Shown: positions 1-7,053, numbered from the stretch's first letter. The stretch: 25,127 nt of DNA from Ruminococcaceae bacterium UBA6855 (GCA_002451755.1 DKDF01000076.1:1-25127); one strand, 5' to 3'. Numbers and translations: made by a program. Notes: generated from the sequence alone by a model not told the origin.

Positions 1-21
1 GTTTACCATGTTTCTCTTGAC

Positions 22-171
22 ACAAAGTTCGCCCCTACGGTCGGTAAAATGAAATCTTTACGAGATTTTTTTGTCGCTGCCGCGGCAACGGTGCGTCGGG
101 TCGCCGCACCCTGCAAGTTCTGTGTCAATAATTTTGTGCAAACTTTGCGGGCGGATGATATCCGCCCCTAC
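22..171 (+). repeat. Dispersed repeat family 1, copy A
   Basis: This intergenic block is clearly homologous to 3081-3200 (same strand) and to 8781-8881 (opposite strand). Shared landmarks are the opening AAGTTCGCCCCTACGGTC, a CGGCA..GGTGCGTCG segment, a GGTGCG/CGCACC hairpin (about 90-110), and in copies A and B the terminal palindrome GGGCGGAT-GAT-ATCCGCCC (149-167). Copy A has about 27 bases (roughly 98-124) missing from copy B. No ORF explains it. It is probably a non-autonomous REP/MITE-like element; no target-site duplication was identified. Confidence 0.75.
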
Positions 172-201
172 TTACTTTGAGCGAAGCGAAACTCCCGCCT
201 G

Positions 202-238
202 ATAAAACAAAACTGCGCGCCGCAAGAGCGGCGCGCAG
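202..238 (-). terminator. Intrinsic terminator of the efp / zinc-ribbon operon
   Basis: A perfect 11-bp stem (213-223 with 228-238) closed by a 4-nt loop is followed on the minus strand by TTTTGTTTTA. It lies 22 bases past the stop codon of the minus-strand gene at 261-680, so it is the natural end of the efp operon. Confidence 0.9.
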
Positions 239-260
239 CGGCATTGCTTTTTGATTTTTA

Positions 261-680
261 TCAGTCGTCGTGATCGCAGTCGCAGTCGTCATCGCCGCAG
301 CAGCAATCGTCATCGAAATCGAACTCGAGCAGAGTGCCGCAGTTGGGGCAGTCAATGCTTCCGTCCTCAAGGATGCCGTCATCGACGCAGATAGTCTCGC
401 CGCAGTTGGGGCACTCGATCTCATAGCAATCGTCGTCGCCGCAGCAGCAGTCGTCATCGTCCTCGTAGACATAGCCCTCGAGATCGGAGAGATCCTCGTC
501 TATTTCGTCAACCTGATCGCTGACAATATCGAGACCCTCTTCGAGATCCGAAACGCTCATAGCCATGTCGTCAAGAAGCTCGATAATAGCCTTGATGACC
601 TTGACTTCGTCCTTCTTTGCGTCGAGGTCGAGACCGTCGACAAGACCTTTGATATAAGCAACTTTCTCAGTAACTGTCAT
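261..680 (-). CDS. CD1247-type small acidic zinc-ribbon protein
   Basis: A 139-aa protein of unknown function. Residues 1-70 are helical and acidic (begins MTVTEKVAYIKGLVDGL) and match the N-terminal domain named after Clostridioides difficile CD1247. Residues 90-114 form a zinc ribbon with two CPNC knuckles (C90/C93, C111/C114). Two almost identical acidic cysteine cassettes, DDDCCCGDDDC, flank the ribbon at about 75-85 and 123-133, and the protein ends in Asp/His. The start is the ATG at 680, preceded by AAGGAG at good spacing; the upstream in-frame TTG at 698 lacks a site. It lies 49 bases downstream of efp with no terminator between, so the two are probably co-transcribed. Family recognition is fairly sure. 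Metal binding is inferred from the cysteines. Confidence 0.85.
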   Translation of the reverse strand: MTVTEKVAYIKGLVDGLDLDAKKDEVKVIKAIIELLDDMAMSVSDLEEGLDIVSDQVDEIDEDLSDLEGYVYEDDDDCCCGDDDCYEIECPNCGETICVDDGILEDGSIDCPNCGTLLEFDFDDDCCCGDDDCDCDHDD

Positions 681-729
681 TTTGCTTTCTCCTTTCAAAA
701 ACAGCCGTCGGCTTTTGAATTACGGAATC

Positions 730-1287
730 TTACGCTCTGCTCAGATACTCGCCGGTGCGGGTGTCAACAATAACCATCTCGCCCTCTTCGATGAACAGCG
801 GAACCTTGATCTCTGCGCCGGTCTCAAGCACTGCGGGCTTGGTGGCGTTTGTCGCGGTGTCGCCCTTGAAGCCGGGGTCGGTCTGGGTGACTTCGAGAGT
901 AACGCTTGTGGGGGGCTCAACGCCGAAAACATTGCCCTTGTAGGAAAGGATCTTGCAAACGGTGTTCTCCTTGACGAACTTGAAGTTGTCGGAGAGGTCG
1001 CTCTTGTTTATCGGGATGAGCTCATAGCTCTCGGGATCCATGAAATAATAAAGATCGCCGTCGTTATAGGAATACTCCATCTCCTTGCGCTCGATATAAG
1101 CGGTGGGGAATTTCTCCGTGGGGTTGAATGTGCGCTCAACGACCGAACCCGCGATAACGTTTCTTATCTTGGTTCTGACGAATGCCGCGCCTTTGCCGGG
1201 CTTGACGTGCTGGAACTCTATGATCTGATAGACATCGCCGTCCATCTCAAACGTCACGCCGTTTCTGAAATCGCCTGCTGAAACCAT
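730..1287 (-). CDS. efp: Elongation factor P
   Basis: A 185-aa full-length EF-P. It binds the ribosome between the P and E sites and relieves stalling at polyproline stretches. The three-barrel architecture is recognisable: KOW-like N-domain from MVSAGDFRNGVTFEMDG, the modification loop HVKPGKGAAF, and the OB/C-terminal domain with GDTATNATKPAVLETGAEIKVP (about 140-162). The loop lysine is K32, the position carrying 5-aminopentanol in Bacillus subtilis and beta-lysine (K34) in E. coli. No EpmA/EpmB-type modification gene is visible nearby, which fits a Gram-positive-style modification or none. The ATG at 1287 follows GGAGGAGACAAT. A promoter lies at 1322-1350 and the gene is first in a two-gene operon. 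Confidence 0.98.
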   Translation of the reverse strand: MVSAGDFRNGVTFEMDGDVYQIIEFQHVKPGKGAAFVRTKIRNVIAGSVVERTFNPTEKFPTAYIERKEMEYSYNDGDLYYFMDPESYELIPINKSDLSDNFKFVKENTVCKILSYKGNVFGVEPPTSVTLEVTQTDPGFKGDTATNATKPAVLETGAEIKVPLFIEEGEMVIVDTRTGEYLSRA

Positions 1288-1321
1288 ATTGTCTCCTCCG
1301 ATATTTTAGACTTACACATTT

Positions 1322-1350
1322 ATTTTATACTATTCGGCCGTATATTTCAA
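1322..1350 (-). promoter_or_regulatory. Probable sigma-A promoter of efp
   Basis: On the minus strand TTGAAA (1345-1350) and TAAAAT (1322-1327, within TATAAAAT) are separated by 17 bases and lie 35 bases upstream of the efp start codon. There is no clear terminator between the GH25 gene and this promoter, so some readthrough from lysozyme is possible. Confidence 0.7.
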
Positions 1351-1362
1351 TACTTTTTTTCA

Positions 1363-2595
1363 TCAGAATGGGCTTTTCTGCGCGCTGAGCTTCAGATGTT
1401 CGCCCGCGTATATCAGGTCGGGGTCCTTTATTCTGTTTATCCCAATCAGCGTCCTTATCGGAACGCCCGTGCGGCGGGATATATAAAAGAGCGTGTCGCC
1501 CGGGCGCACGACATAAAATTCGCCCGACATTCTCGCTCCCGGTATCGAGAGCTTATCCCCCGCGTATATCGTTTCGCCGCGTTCGAGTCCATTCCTGTCT
1601 TCAAGAGCGGAGAGCGTGACGCCGAACTTCCCGGCTATTGATATCGGCGTGTCGCCGCGTCGGACGGTGTATATTTCCTCGCCGCTGCCGCGCGCGGGCA
1701 GGGTTATTCTCAGCCGCTCGCCCGCGAATATCCTGTTGGGGTCGACTATTCTGTTCTCTCGGGCAATTGCCTCGACTGTCGTGCCGTATTCCCTCGCTAT
1801 CGCCCAGAGCGTGTCGCCCGCGCGGACATATATAGTGAGCGTCCGAGTTCGCGCGCGGACGGTGGTTCGCTTTTCGCCGTCGATGCGCCCCGAATCGGAG
1901 AGGAATATCCCCTCGGTGAAGATATCTCGGTCAACGTTGCCGTAGATGCCGCCGACTCTGCCCTCGTCCGTATACTGGAATCCGACCCACTCGCGCCATT
2001 TTCCGTTTGCCGACGGCTCGTCTGCGCCGTACTGCGCCGCCCAGAGCGGATATTTTTCGGCGAGCGCGCGGCTGAATATATTCCTCGCGTTTGAAAGGTC
2101 GCTGTATATCACGGCTTCCCGCCTTGTCAGCGCGGTCAGCTCATCGAGATAAGCTTCTGATATCGCATTTATCTGCGAAACGGAGAGTGAACCGAAATAT
2201 TCAAAATCCATCGCAAGGCGAATATCCGGCTCGCGCCCGGCGGCAAGGGAAGCAAAGAACCGCGCCTGCCTGCGCCCCTCTTCGACCGAGCGGGCGGTGA
2301 CATAGTGATAGAAGCCGATTTTCAGTCCAGCCGCCTTTGCCCGTTCGTAGTTTTCGGCGAAGTATTCGTCGGTATATTCCCCTGCGCCGACGCGGATATA
2401 CACCGCCTCTATTCCGCTGCGTCTCACCTCTTCAAAATCTATCTCGCCCTGAAATTCGCTTATATCTATCCCGCGGTACTGCCGCCCGCCCGACGGCGGA
2501 ATCGCCCGCGCCGGGACGAGCGCGGCAAAAACAAGCGCCGCGATGCAGGCGAGAAGCACCGCCGCCGCGCCCGTGAGTCTTCGTTTTATATTCAT
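1363..2595 (-). CDS. Secreted GH25 muramidase with three LysM domains
   Basis: A 410-aa peptidoglycan hydrolase predicted to cut the MurNAc-GlcNAc beta-1,4 bond. Residues 6-31 form a signal peptide or membrane anchor. The GH25 (Chalaropsis-type lysozyme) domain spans about 41-232, with the N-terminal catalytic-site motif RGIDISEFQG (D44) and the DxE pair AMDFE (D130, E132). It ends with the family-typical WGxxYGNVDRD-like strand IYGNVDRDIF. Three LysM repeats follow at about 255-298, 308-351 and 360-404, each starting with a (R)xGDT element and ending in a YAGE/D(K/H)L-type strand, for cell-wall attachment. The ATG at 2595 follows GGAGGAGAGG. No operon partner: the neighbouring gene efp has its own promoter. 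Autolysin, prey-wall lysis or phage-derived origin cannot be told apart from sequence. Confidence 0.95.
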   Translation of the reverse strand: MNIKRRLTGAAAVLLACIAALVFAALVPARAIPPSGGRQYRGIDISEFQGEIDFEEVRRSGIEAVYIRVGAGEYTDEYFAENYERAKAAGLKIGFYHYVTARSVEEGRRQARFFASLAAGREPDIRLAMDFEYFGSLSVSQINAISEAYLDELTALTRREAVIYSDLSNARNIFSRALAEKYPLWAAQYGADEPSANGKWREWVGFQYTDEGRVGGIYGNVDRDIFTEGIFLSDSGRIDGEKRTTVRARTRTLTIYVRAGDTLWAIAREYGTTVEAIARENRIVDPNRIFAGERLRITLPARGSGEEIYTVRRGDTPISIAGKFGVTLSALEDRNGLERGETIYAGDKLSIPGARMSGEFYVVRPGDTLFYISRRTGVPIRTLIGINRIKDPDLIYAGEHLKLSAQKSPF

Positions 2596-2731
2596 TTTCC
2601 CCTCTCCTCCGTCGTTTCTGCCGATTATTCGGCACTATATTCTATGCCGCAGAGCATAGAAGCGCGACGGAGATTGAAATGGCAGCGGGATAAGGGCGGT
2701 TGCATTAGCGAAGTGTTCATAAAAAACAGTT

Positions 2732-2765
2732 AAACCGACCTATGATTTATGGGTCGGTTTTATGT
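2732..2765 (+). terminator. Orphan terminator-like hairpin
   Basis: AAACCGACC (2732-2740) pairs perfectly with GGTCGGTTT (2752-2760) across an 11-nt loop, followed by a short TTAT tail on the plus strand. The complementary A/T flanks mean it could work on either strand. No plus-strand gene ends here; only a 29-codon ORF starting at 2644 stops at 2731-2733. Confidence 0.5.
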
Positions 2766-2841
2766 TGCTGCAAGGTGTATAGAAGTGCGACATTTATCCC
2801 GGTTTGACGAATTGGAATTTGTGTATCGCTCGAGCTATAGC

Positions 2842-2907
2842 AAAGTAAAAGCAAGCGACTCAACTAATTTTTGTAATCAAACCTTCAATAACCGCGCCGC
2901 AGTGTTT
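2842..2907 (+). repeat. Coding-like dispersed repeat (family 2), copy 1
   Basis: The core (2840-2907) matches 8890-8957 at 62 of 68 positions. Read in the frame starting at 2842 it gives KVKASDS...CNQTFNNRAAVF. Four of the six differences from copy 2 are synonymous third-position changes. A more diverged third copy at 25023 keeps ASDS and RAAVF. No start codon with a ribosome binding site was found, so it is annotated as a repeat and not a gene. Confidence 0.7.
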
Positions 2908-2960
2908 ACTAAACTAATTGAAAGCCGCAGGCTATGTGTTCCGGGGTCTCGTTGAGCGGT

Positions 2961-2989
2961 TTGTAGGGGTCGGCGACCTCGACGACCCT
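2961..2989 (-). repeat. Partial family 1 hairpin unit
   Basis: TTGTAGGGGTCGGCGACCTC and the GACGACCC that follows resemble the start of the inverted copy at 8781-8807 (CTTGTAGGGTGCGGCGACTC...). The arms differ (GGGTCG/CGACCC here, GGTGCG/CGCACC in copies A and C), yet the pairing is kept. Confidence 0.5.
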
Positions 2990-3080
2990 TTGACGCGTGA
3001 GCGTCACGGGGGTTTCGAGATGGTGCAAGCGAAACGATTTGTCAGCCGCTTGCCGCTATATAGACTTCAAAAACGGGCAA

Positions 3081-3200
3081 ACGAAGTTCGCTCCTACGGT
3101 CGGCAAAATAAACCTTTACAAGGATTTCGTGCCGCCGTCGCGGCAGCGGTGCGTCGATAAAATTGTACAGATTTCGCGGGTAGATGATATCCGCCCTTAC
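3081..3200 (+). repeat. Dispersed repeat family 1, copy B
   Basis: Same order of blocks as copy A at 22-171: AAGTTCGCTCCTACGGTCGG, CAAAATAAACCTTTAC, GTCGCGGCAGCGGTGCGTCG, then AAATTGTACAGATTTCGCGGG and the terminal GATGATATCCGCCC palindrome half. It lacks about 27 bases present in copy A that form the second arm of the GGTGCG/CGCACC hairpin. Both copies have the same orientation. Confidence 0.75.
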
Positions 3201-3342
3201 ACGATTGTGCTGATTTGCAATATTGCAAATCTTGTCCGGGGCGTGTTCTTATTTGCTTATTGAAACGATTGCTTTACCGGCGCGCATATTGACATTTCTA
3301 AGCTTGTTTACAATGTCTCTGAGCTTCGCTCATTTCCATCCC

Positions 3343-3378
3343 AAAAATCCGCTCTCTGTACCCTCGGGGCGGATTTTT
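3343..3378. terminator. Bidirectional-looking terminator
   Basis: AAAAATCCGC (3343-3352) pairs perfectly with GCGGATTTTT (3369-3378). The A/T ends supply a U-tract in either direction. It lies beyond the nearer hairpin at 3435-3482 for minus-strand mntP transcripts and could act as a second stop. Confidence 0.6.
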
Positions 3379-3434
3379 CTCTGCGCAGTTTAAATTCTGT
3401 TTAACAACCTGCTTTACAATTATATCTGATATAA

Positions 3435-3482
3435 CATCAGCCGCAGGGAGCTTTTATACTCTCTGCGGCTGATGCTTTTTTA
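3435..3482. terminator. Strong hairpin terminator between repeats and mntP
   Basis: A 16-bp stem (3435-3450 with 3459-3474, one G-T pair) with an 8-nt loop. The best T-run (CTTTTTT) is on the plus strand, although the adjacent gene, mntP, ends at 3487 on the minus strand, where the tail is only TTATAT. It probably serves as the mntP terminator, but the polarity is better for a plus-strand transcript. Confidence 0.65.
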
Positions 3483-3486
3483 TAAT

Positions 3487-4071
3487 TTAAAAATTTATAA
3501 CCCCGAGGTGCTCGAGGAGTATCTTGACGCCGATGGCCATGAGAATAAGTCCGCCGGCAAGCTCCGCTTTGTTCGTGTATTTCTCGCCGAAAACATGACC
3601 TATCTTGACTCCCGCGGCGGAGATGATAAATGTCGTCACGCCGATAAACGAGGCGGCAGCCCAGATATTGACCTTGAGAAAAGCGAGCGTGATCCCGACT
3701 GCGAGCGCGTCGATGCTTGTCGCTATCGCGAGGACGAGCATCTTTGTAAATTTCAGCTCGTCGCGGTCGTTGCCCGCGGCGTCGCGCTCGACTTCTTCTT
3801 TTTTGAAGCTCTCGATGAACATCTTGCCGCCGAGAATGAGAAGAAGCACGAAAGCCACCCAGTGGTCGTATCGCTCGATCTTGTCGGCAAAGCCCGTGCC
3901 GAGGAAATAACCGATTATCGGCATAAGAGCCTGGAAGATGCCGAAATACGCGCCGACTGTCGCGCTCTGCCCGAGGCTCGCCTTTTTCAGACATACGCCC
4001 TTGCATATCGAGACGGCGAACGCGTCCATTGAAAGACCGACTGCGAGAATGAAAAGTTCAGCTAAACCCAT
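3487..4071 (-). CDS. mntP: Manganese efflux pump MntP
   Basis: A 194-aa six-helix integral membrane protein of the MntP (YebN) family, exporting Mn2+ when it is in excess. The paired family signatures are visible: GLSMDAFAVSICKG near residue 16 and ATSIDALAVGITLAF near residue 121, each with the conserved membrane Asp. A cytoplasmic charged loop (about 94-111, KKEEVERDAAGNDRDE) separates the two three-helix halves. The start is the ATG at 4071, preceded by CGGAGGAATCAAT. An in-frame upstream extension to 4263 would run through the riboswitch and is rejected. Expression is controlled by the Mn2+ riboswitch at 4104-4248 and the promoter at 4252-4280. Confidence 0.97.
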   Translation of the reverse strand: MGLAELFILAVGLSMDAFAVSICKGVCLKKASLGQSATVGAYFGIFQALMPIIGYFLGTGFADKIERYDHWVAFVLLLILGGKMFIESFKKEEVERDAAGNDRDELKFTKMLVLAIATSIDALAVGITLAFLKVNIWAAASFIGVTTFIISAAGVKIGHVFGEKYTNKAELAGGLILMAIGVKILLEHLGVINF

Positions 4072-4103
4072 ATTGATTCCTCCGTTTTTTCGGGGCAGGG
4101 AAC

Positions 4104-4141
4104 AAAAAAAGACCCACCTGCGCCCTTTGCGCAGATAAGTC
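4104..4141 (-). terminator. Riboswitch expression-platform terminator
   Basis: On the minus strand GACTTATCTGCGC pairs over 13 positions (several G-T) with GCGCAGGTGGGTC, followed by TTTTTTT (4104-4110). It shares bases with aptamer helix P1, which makes the two folds mutually exclusive. Confidence 0.9.
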
Positions 4142-4248
4142 TCATCAATTAAAGAGGCGAAAGCCTCTCCATAGCAGGACCAGATATAGATCAGTATGTT
4201 GACCCTGCTGCGCCGCAAATCAGCGCCGATTACTCCCCTATCGCTTCG
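4104..4248 (-). promoter_or_regulatory. yybP-ykoY manganese riboswitch upstream of mntP
   Basis: The minus-strand leader contains the hallmarks of the yybP-ykoY (Mn2+-sensing) family: GGGGAGTA near the 5' end (4231-4240), the GTCAACATACTGATC segment (about 4189-4203), a variable hairpin GAGAGGCTTTCGCCTC, and TGATGAGACTTATC (about 4134-4147). The P1 helix pairs GCGATA (about 4239-4244) with TATCTGC (4131-4137). The same TTATCTGC strand is needed by the overlapping terminator, so ligand binding should antiterminate and switch mntP on. The family assignment is from conserved motifs and the downstream gene; no covariance search was run. Confidence 0.92.
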
Positions 4249-4251
4249 GAC

Positions 4252-4280
4252 AGTATAGCGCATCGCTTTGGTTTTGTCAA
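4252..4280 (-). promoter_or_regulatory. Sigma-A promoter of the mntP riboswitch
   Basis: TTGACA (4275-4280) and TATACT (4252-4257) with exactly 17 bases between. Transcription would begin near 4245, at the 5' end of the aptamer. It is back-to-back with the murL promoter. Confidence 0.9.
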
Positions 4281-4290
4281 GCGTATCCGA

Positions 4291-4319
4291 TTGAATTTTG
4301 CCGTTTGTTCTGATATAAT
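4291..4319 (+). promoter_or_regulatory. Sigma-A promoter of the murL operon
   Basis: TTGAAT (4291-4296), 17-base spacer, TATAAT (4314-4319). The predicted start near 4326 lies 57 bases before the murL ATG. It diverges from the mntP promoter. Confidence 0.8.
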
Positions 4320-4382
4320 CTATCGTGGATTAGGATGCCGTGCGGTGTCCGAAGTTATATTTATGCAGAAAGAGGTCTTGCT

Positions 4383-5759
4383 ATGAGCGGACGCTTTGAT
4401 GAGCTTCGCCGGGAATATCCGCAGTTTGTCTACAGCGGCTATTCCGTCAGCGAACATGAGGACGGGCTGCACTTAAGCTTTGATTTTTCTATCCCCGGTC
4501 TGTGCGAGTTTCATCCGCAGACGAGGCTCGACGGAAAAAGTCTTGATATATTCAATTCCCCCGTGTCGGACTATGCGAAGAGAATGGTTTTCTTTATCGG
4601 TCTTGCGGAGGCGGTCAGCTACTGGAAATGCGCCTGTCCGCCTGTTTTCATAGTCGAGTGCGGCGAAATGTCCGAGGATGACAAAGCTTTTTTCAAAAAG
4701 CTCTGGTTCAACGGACTCGGCGAGTTTTTCTACAGAAACGGGATAAAGACGGATATCGACTCTTTTGTGAGCATCGACGCGCCGGAGCCGAAAAATATTC
4801 CGCAGTGCGAAAATTATGTTTCGTCGGGGATTGAGATAGTCCCCGTCGGCGGCGGCAAGGATTCGGCGGTCACGACTGAGCTTCTGCGCCCGTTCGGCGA
4901 TAAGCTGAGATTCTTCACCGTCAACGACCAGCCTGCGCGCACCCGGTGCGTTCTCGCGGGCGGATACAGCGAGGATAAAATAATAAAAATTTACCGCACT
5001 ATAGACCCCGAGCTGCTCAAGCGCAACGCCGAAGGCTTTTTGAACGGCCACACTCCGTTTTCGTCGGTCGTGGCGTTTATATCAATGTATGCGGGCTTTA
5101 TAGAGGGCGCAGATGATGTTATACTCTCGAACGAGTCGAGCGCGAACGAGTCGAATATCGGCGGAGAGAGCGTCAACCATCAGTATTCAAAGTCGTTCGA
5201 GTTCGAGCGCGACTTCGATGAGTTCCGCCGCCGCAATTTCCCGCAAAGCGCCGTTTATTTCAGCCTCCTGCGCCCGTTCTGCGAGCTTCAGATAGCAAAG
5301 CAGTTTTCGCAGTATAAGCAGTATCATTCGATATTCCGCAGCTGCAACAGGGGGAGCAAGAAAAACATCTGGTGCTGCGAGTGTCCGAAGTGCCTGTTCG
5401 TTGCGATAATGCTTTCGCCGTTTCTTTCGCCCGATGAATTAAACAGCATATTCGGCTGCGATATGCTCGCGAAGACAGAGCTTGAGACCGACTTCGACGG
5501 GCTCTGCGGTTTCACGGGGCTCAAGCCCTTTGAATGTGTCGGCACGGCGGACGAGGTCGTGCTCGCATTGACGCTGACGGCGGAAAAATATAAAAAATCC
5601 GGGCTTGAAATGCCCGCGCTCCTGCGCCGCTTCTGCGAAAAGAACACTGCCCGCGCGGATTACTCCCTGCTCTCGGGCTTCAACGAAGAGAATCTTATAC
5701 CGAAAAAATTTGATGAATGTGTAAAGAGGATGTTTGAATATGTATCAGCAGCTGATTGA
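4383..5759 (+). CDS. murL: UDP-MurNAc-L-Ala-L-Glu epimerase (MurL-like)
   Basis: A 458-aa cytosolic protein. MurL, known from Xanthomonas, uses ATP to invert the terminal L-Glu of UDP-MurNAc-L-Ala-L-Glu, giving the D-Glu needed for peptidoglycan. Seen here: a PP-loop-type ATP site PVGGGKDSAV (154-163), a conserved-looking acidic/Asn stretch LSNESSANESN (about 243-253), and a cysteine cluster C321, C331, C332, C334, C337 (WCCECPKC) that could bind metal. The overall length matches MurL. The start ATG at 4383 follows AGAGG; an earlier in-frame ATG at 4335 has no site. The gene overlaps the MurD-family ligase by 20 bases, the pairing expected for the MurD2-MurL route. The main alternative is another PP-loop family member, but the murD neighbour argues for MurL. 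Confidence 0.85.
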   Translation: MSGRFDELRREYPQFVYSGYSVSEHEDGLHLSFDFSIPGLCEFHPQTRLDGKSLDIFNSPVSDYAKRMVFFIGLAEAVSYWKCACPPVFIVECGEMSEDDKAFFKKLWFNGLGEFFYRNGIKTDIDSFVSIDAPEPKNIPQCENYVSSGIEIVPVGGGKDSAVTTELLRPFGDKLRFFTVNDQPARTRCVLAGGYSEDKIIKIYRTIDPELLKRNAEGFLNGHTPFSSVVAFISMYAGFIEGADDVILSNESSANESNIGGESVNHQYSKSFEFERDFDEFRRRNFPQSAVYFSLLRPFCELQIAKQFSQYKQYHSIFRSCNRGSKKNIWCCECPKCLFVAIMLSPFLSPDELNSIFGCDMLAKTELETDFDGLCGFTGLKPFECVGTADEVVLALTLTAEKYKKSGLEMPALLRRFCEKNTARADYSLLSGFNEENLIPKKFDECVKRMFEYVSAAD

Positions 5760-7053
5760 CCATCTGAGAAACAAGCGCATAGTCCTGCTCGGCATGGGGC
5801 GCGAGGGTCACTCGACCTATAATTTTATCCGCCGCTATCTGCCCGAGCAGAAGCTCATTATCGCGGACGCAAAGCAGGTCGAACTTGATAATGACCCGAA
5901 TGTCGAATTTGTCTGCGGGGACGGCTACCTCGGCGCGATAGACCGCGCGGATATTGTAATAAAGACTCCCGGCATTCCGCTTCTCCATTTCAAGAGACCG
6001 CAGGATGTTGAGATAACCTGCCAGACCGACCTTTTCCTGCGCTTTTCGGGCTTTACCTGCGTCGGCGTGACCGGTACAAAGGGCAAGACGACGACTTCTA
6101 CTCTCATTTATTCCATGCTCCGCGCCGCCGGAAAAGAGGCGTGCCTGATAGGCAACATGGGTTATCCCGTTTTTGATAATATAGAGGACTGCGCGGGCGA
6201 AATAGCCGTTATCGAGATGTCCTCGCATCAGCTGGAGTTCACTACCTGTTCGCCGCATATCGCCGTTTTGACGAATATCTATCCCGAGCACCTCGACCAC
6301 TACGACAGCTTCGAGTGCTATGTCGGCGCGAAGCTCAATATAGTCCGCAGCCAAAGTAAGGGCGATACATTTATATATAATGCAGATCAGGGGCTCGACG
6401 GCTTCTTTGACCTGAGCAAATATCCGGGCGAAGCGGTCGGGGTCAGCGTCCATACTCCGGACGCCGAGAAGTACCGCGACATAAACAGCCATCTTCTGGG
6501 CGAGCACAATATTCAGAACTGCATGTTCGCCGCCGAGGCTGCGAGACGGCTCGGCGTTTCGGACGAAGATATCATGAAAGCTCTCAAAAACTACGAGGGC
6601 ATCGAGCACAGAATGGAATATTTCGCGACGGTCAAGGGCATAAAATTCGTCAACGACTGCATCGCGACTATTCCCCATTCCGTCATGTGCGCCGTCGAGG
6701 CTCTCGGCGATGTTGACACGCTGATTTTCGGCGGCATGGATCGCGGGCTCGACTATTCGGCGTTTGAAAAGGCGCTGGAGAAGAGCAGCATAAGAAATCT
6801 CGTCTGCCTGCCCGATACGGGACATAAGATCGGCATGCACATGGCGCAGAACGGGAGCGAGAAGAAGATTATCATCTCGGAGGACATGGAAGGCGCAGTG
6901 CGCGCGGCGATGAGTGTAACGCGCCCGGGCTGCACCTGCCTGCTCTCGCCCGCCGCTTCGAGCTACAACAAATATAAAAATTTCGAGGAAAAGGGACGCC
7001 ATTTCAAGAATATAGTGCGCCGATATGCCGAGATGGGCGGGGAGAAAGCATGA
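5740..7053 (+). CDS. murD2: MurD-family UDP-MurNAc-L-Ala glutamate ligase, probably MurD2 (L-Glu adding)
   Basis: A 437-aa cytoplasmic Mur ligase that joins glutamate to UDP-MurNAc-L-alanine using ATP. Domains: N-terminal UDP-binding Rossmann fold (GMGREGHS, 18-25), central ATPase with P-loop TGTKGKTT (111-118) and NIYPEHLDHY, GEHNIQN, and C-terminal domain with SPAASSYNKYKNFEEKG. Canonical MurD has NDSKATN, whose Lys contacts D-Glu. Here the site reads NDCIATIPHS (305-314), with Ile in place of that Lys. This, with the overlapping murL, suggests addition of L-Glu as in Xanthomonas MurD2; that specificity is inference. Start: ATG 5740 with GAGG 10 bases upstream; a TTG at 5734 is possible but closer to the site. 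It overlaps murL by 20 bases and the next gene by 4 (ATGA). Confidence 0.88.
   Translation: MYQQLIDHLRNKRIVLLGMGREGHSTYNFIRRYLPEQKLIIADAKQVELDNDPNVEFVCGDGYLGAIDRADIVIKTPGIPLLHFKRPQDVEITCQTDLFLRFSGFTCVGVTGTKGKTTTSTLIYSMLRAAGKEACLIGNMGYPVFDNIEDCAGEIAVIEMSSHQLEFTTCSPHIAVLTNIYPEHLDHYDSFECYVGAKLNIVRSQSKGDTFIYNADQGLDGFFDLSKYPGEAVGVSVHTPDAEKYRDINSHLLGEHNIQNCMFAAEAARRLGVSDEDIMKALKNYEGIEHRMEYFATVKGIKFVNDCIATIPHSVMCAVEALGDVDTLIFGGMDRGLDYSAFEKALEKSSIRNLVCLPDTGHKIGMHMAQNGSEKKIIISEDMEGAVRAAMSVTRPGCTCLLSPAASSYNKYKNFEEKGRHFKNIVRRYAEMGGEKA

Larger units (their letters stand above)
2596..3486. other. Gene-free repeat-rich intergenic region
   Basis: No convincing gene is present. The interval holds an orphan terminator-like hairpin (2732-2760), one copy of the coding-like repeat (2842-2907), a partial inverted hairpin unit of repeat family 1 (2961-2989), a 16-base hairpin at 2991-3006, a full family 1 copy (3081-3200) and two terminators (3343-3378, 3435-3482). 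Short ORFs here run through the repeats and lack ribosome binding sites. Confidence 0.7.

Noticed and set aside
682..1281. 199-aa plus-strand ORF opposite efp
   Set aside because: Antisense to EF-P, which has all its motifs and a good ribosome binding site.
2644..2733. 29-codon plus-strand ORF ending at the orphan hairpin
   Set aside because: No ribosome binding site and no recognisable peptide; too short to support.
4072..4263. N-terminal extension of mntP
   Set aside because: It would translate the Mn2+ riboswitch and terminator; GGAGG directly before the ATG at 4071 fixes the start.
5695..7002. 435-aa minus-strand ORF antisense to murD2
   Set aside because: Shadow of a well-supported Mur ligase gene; no recognisable motif.
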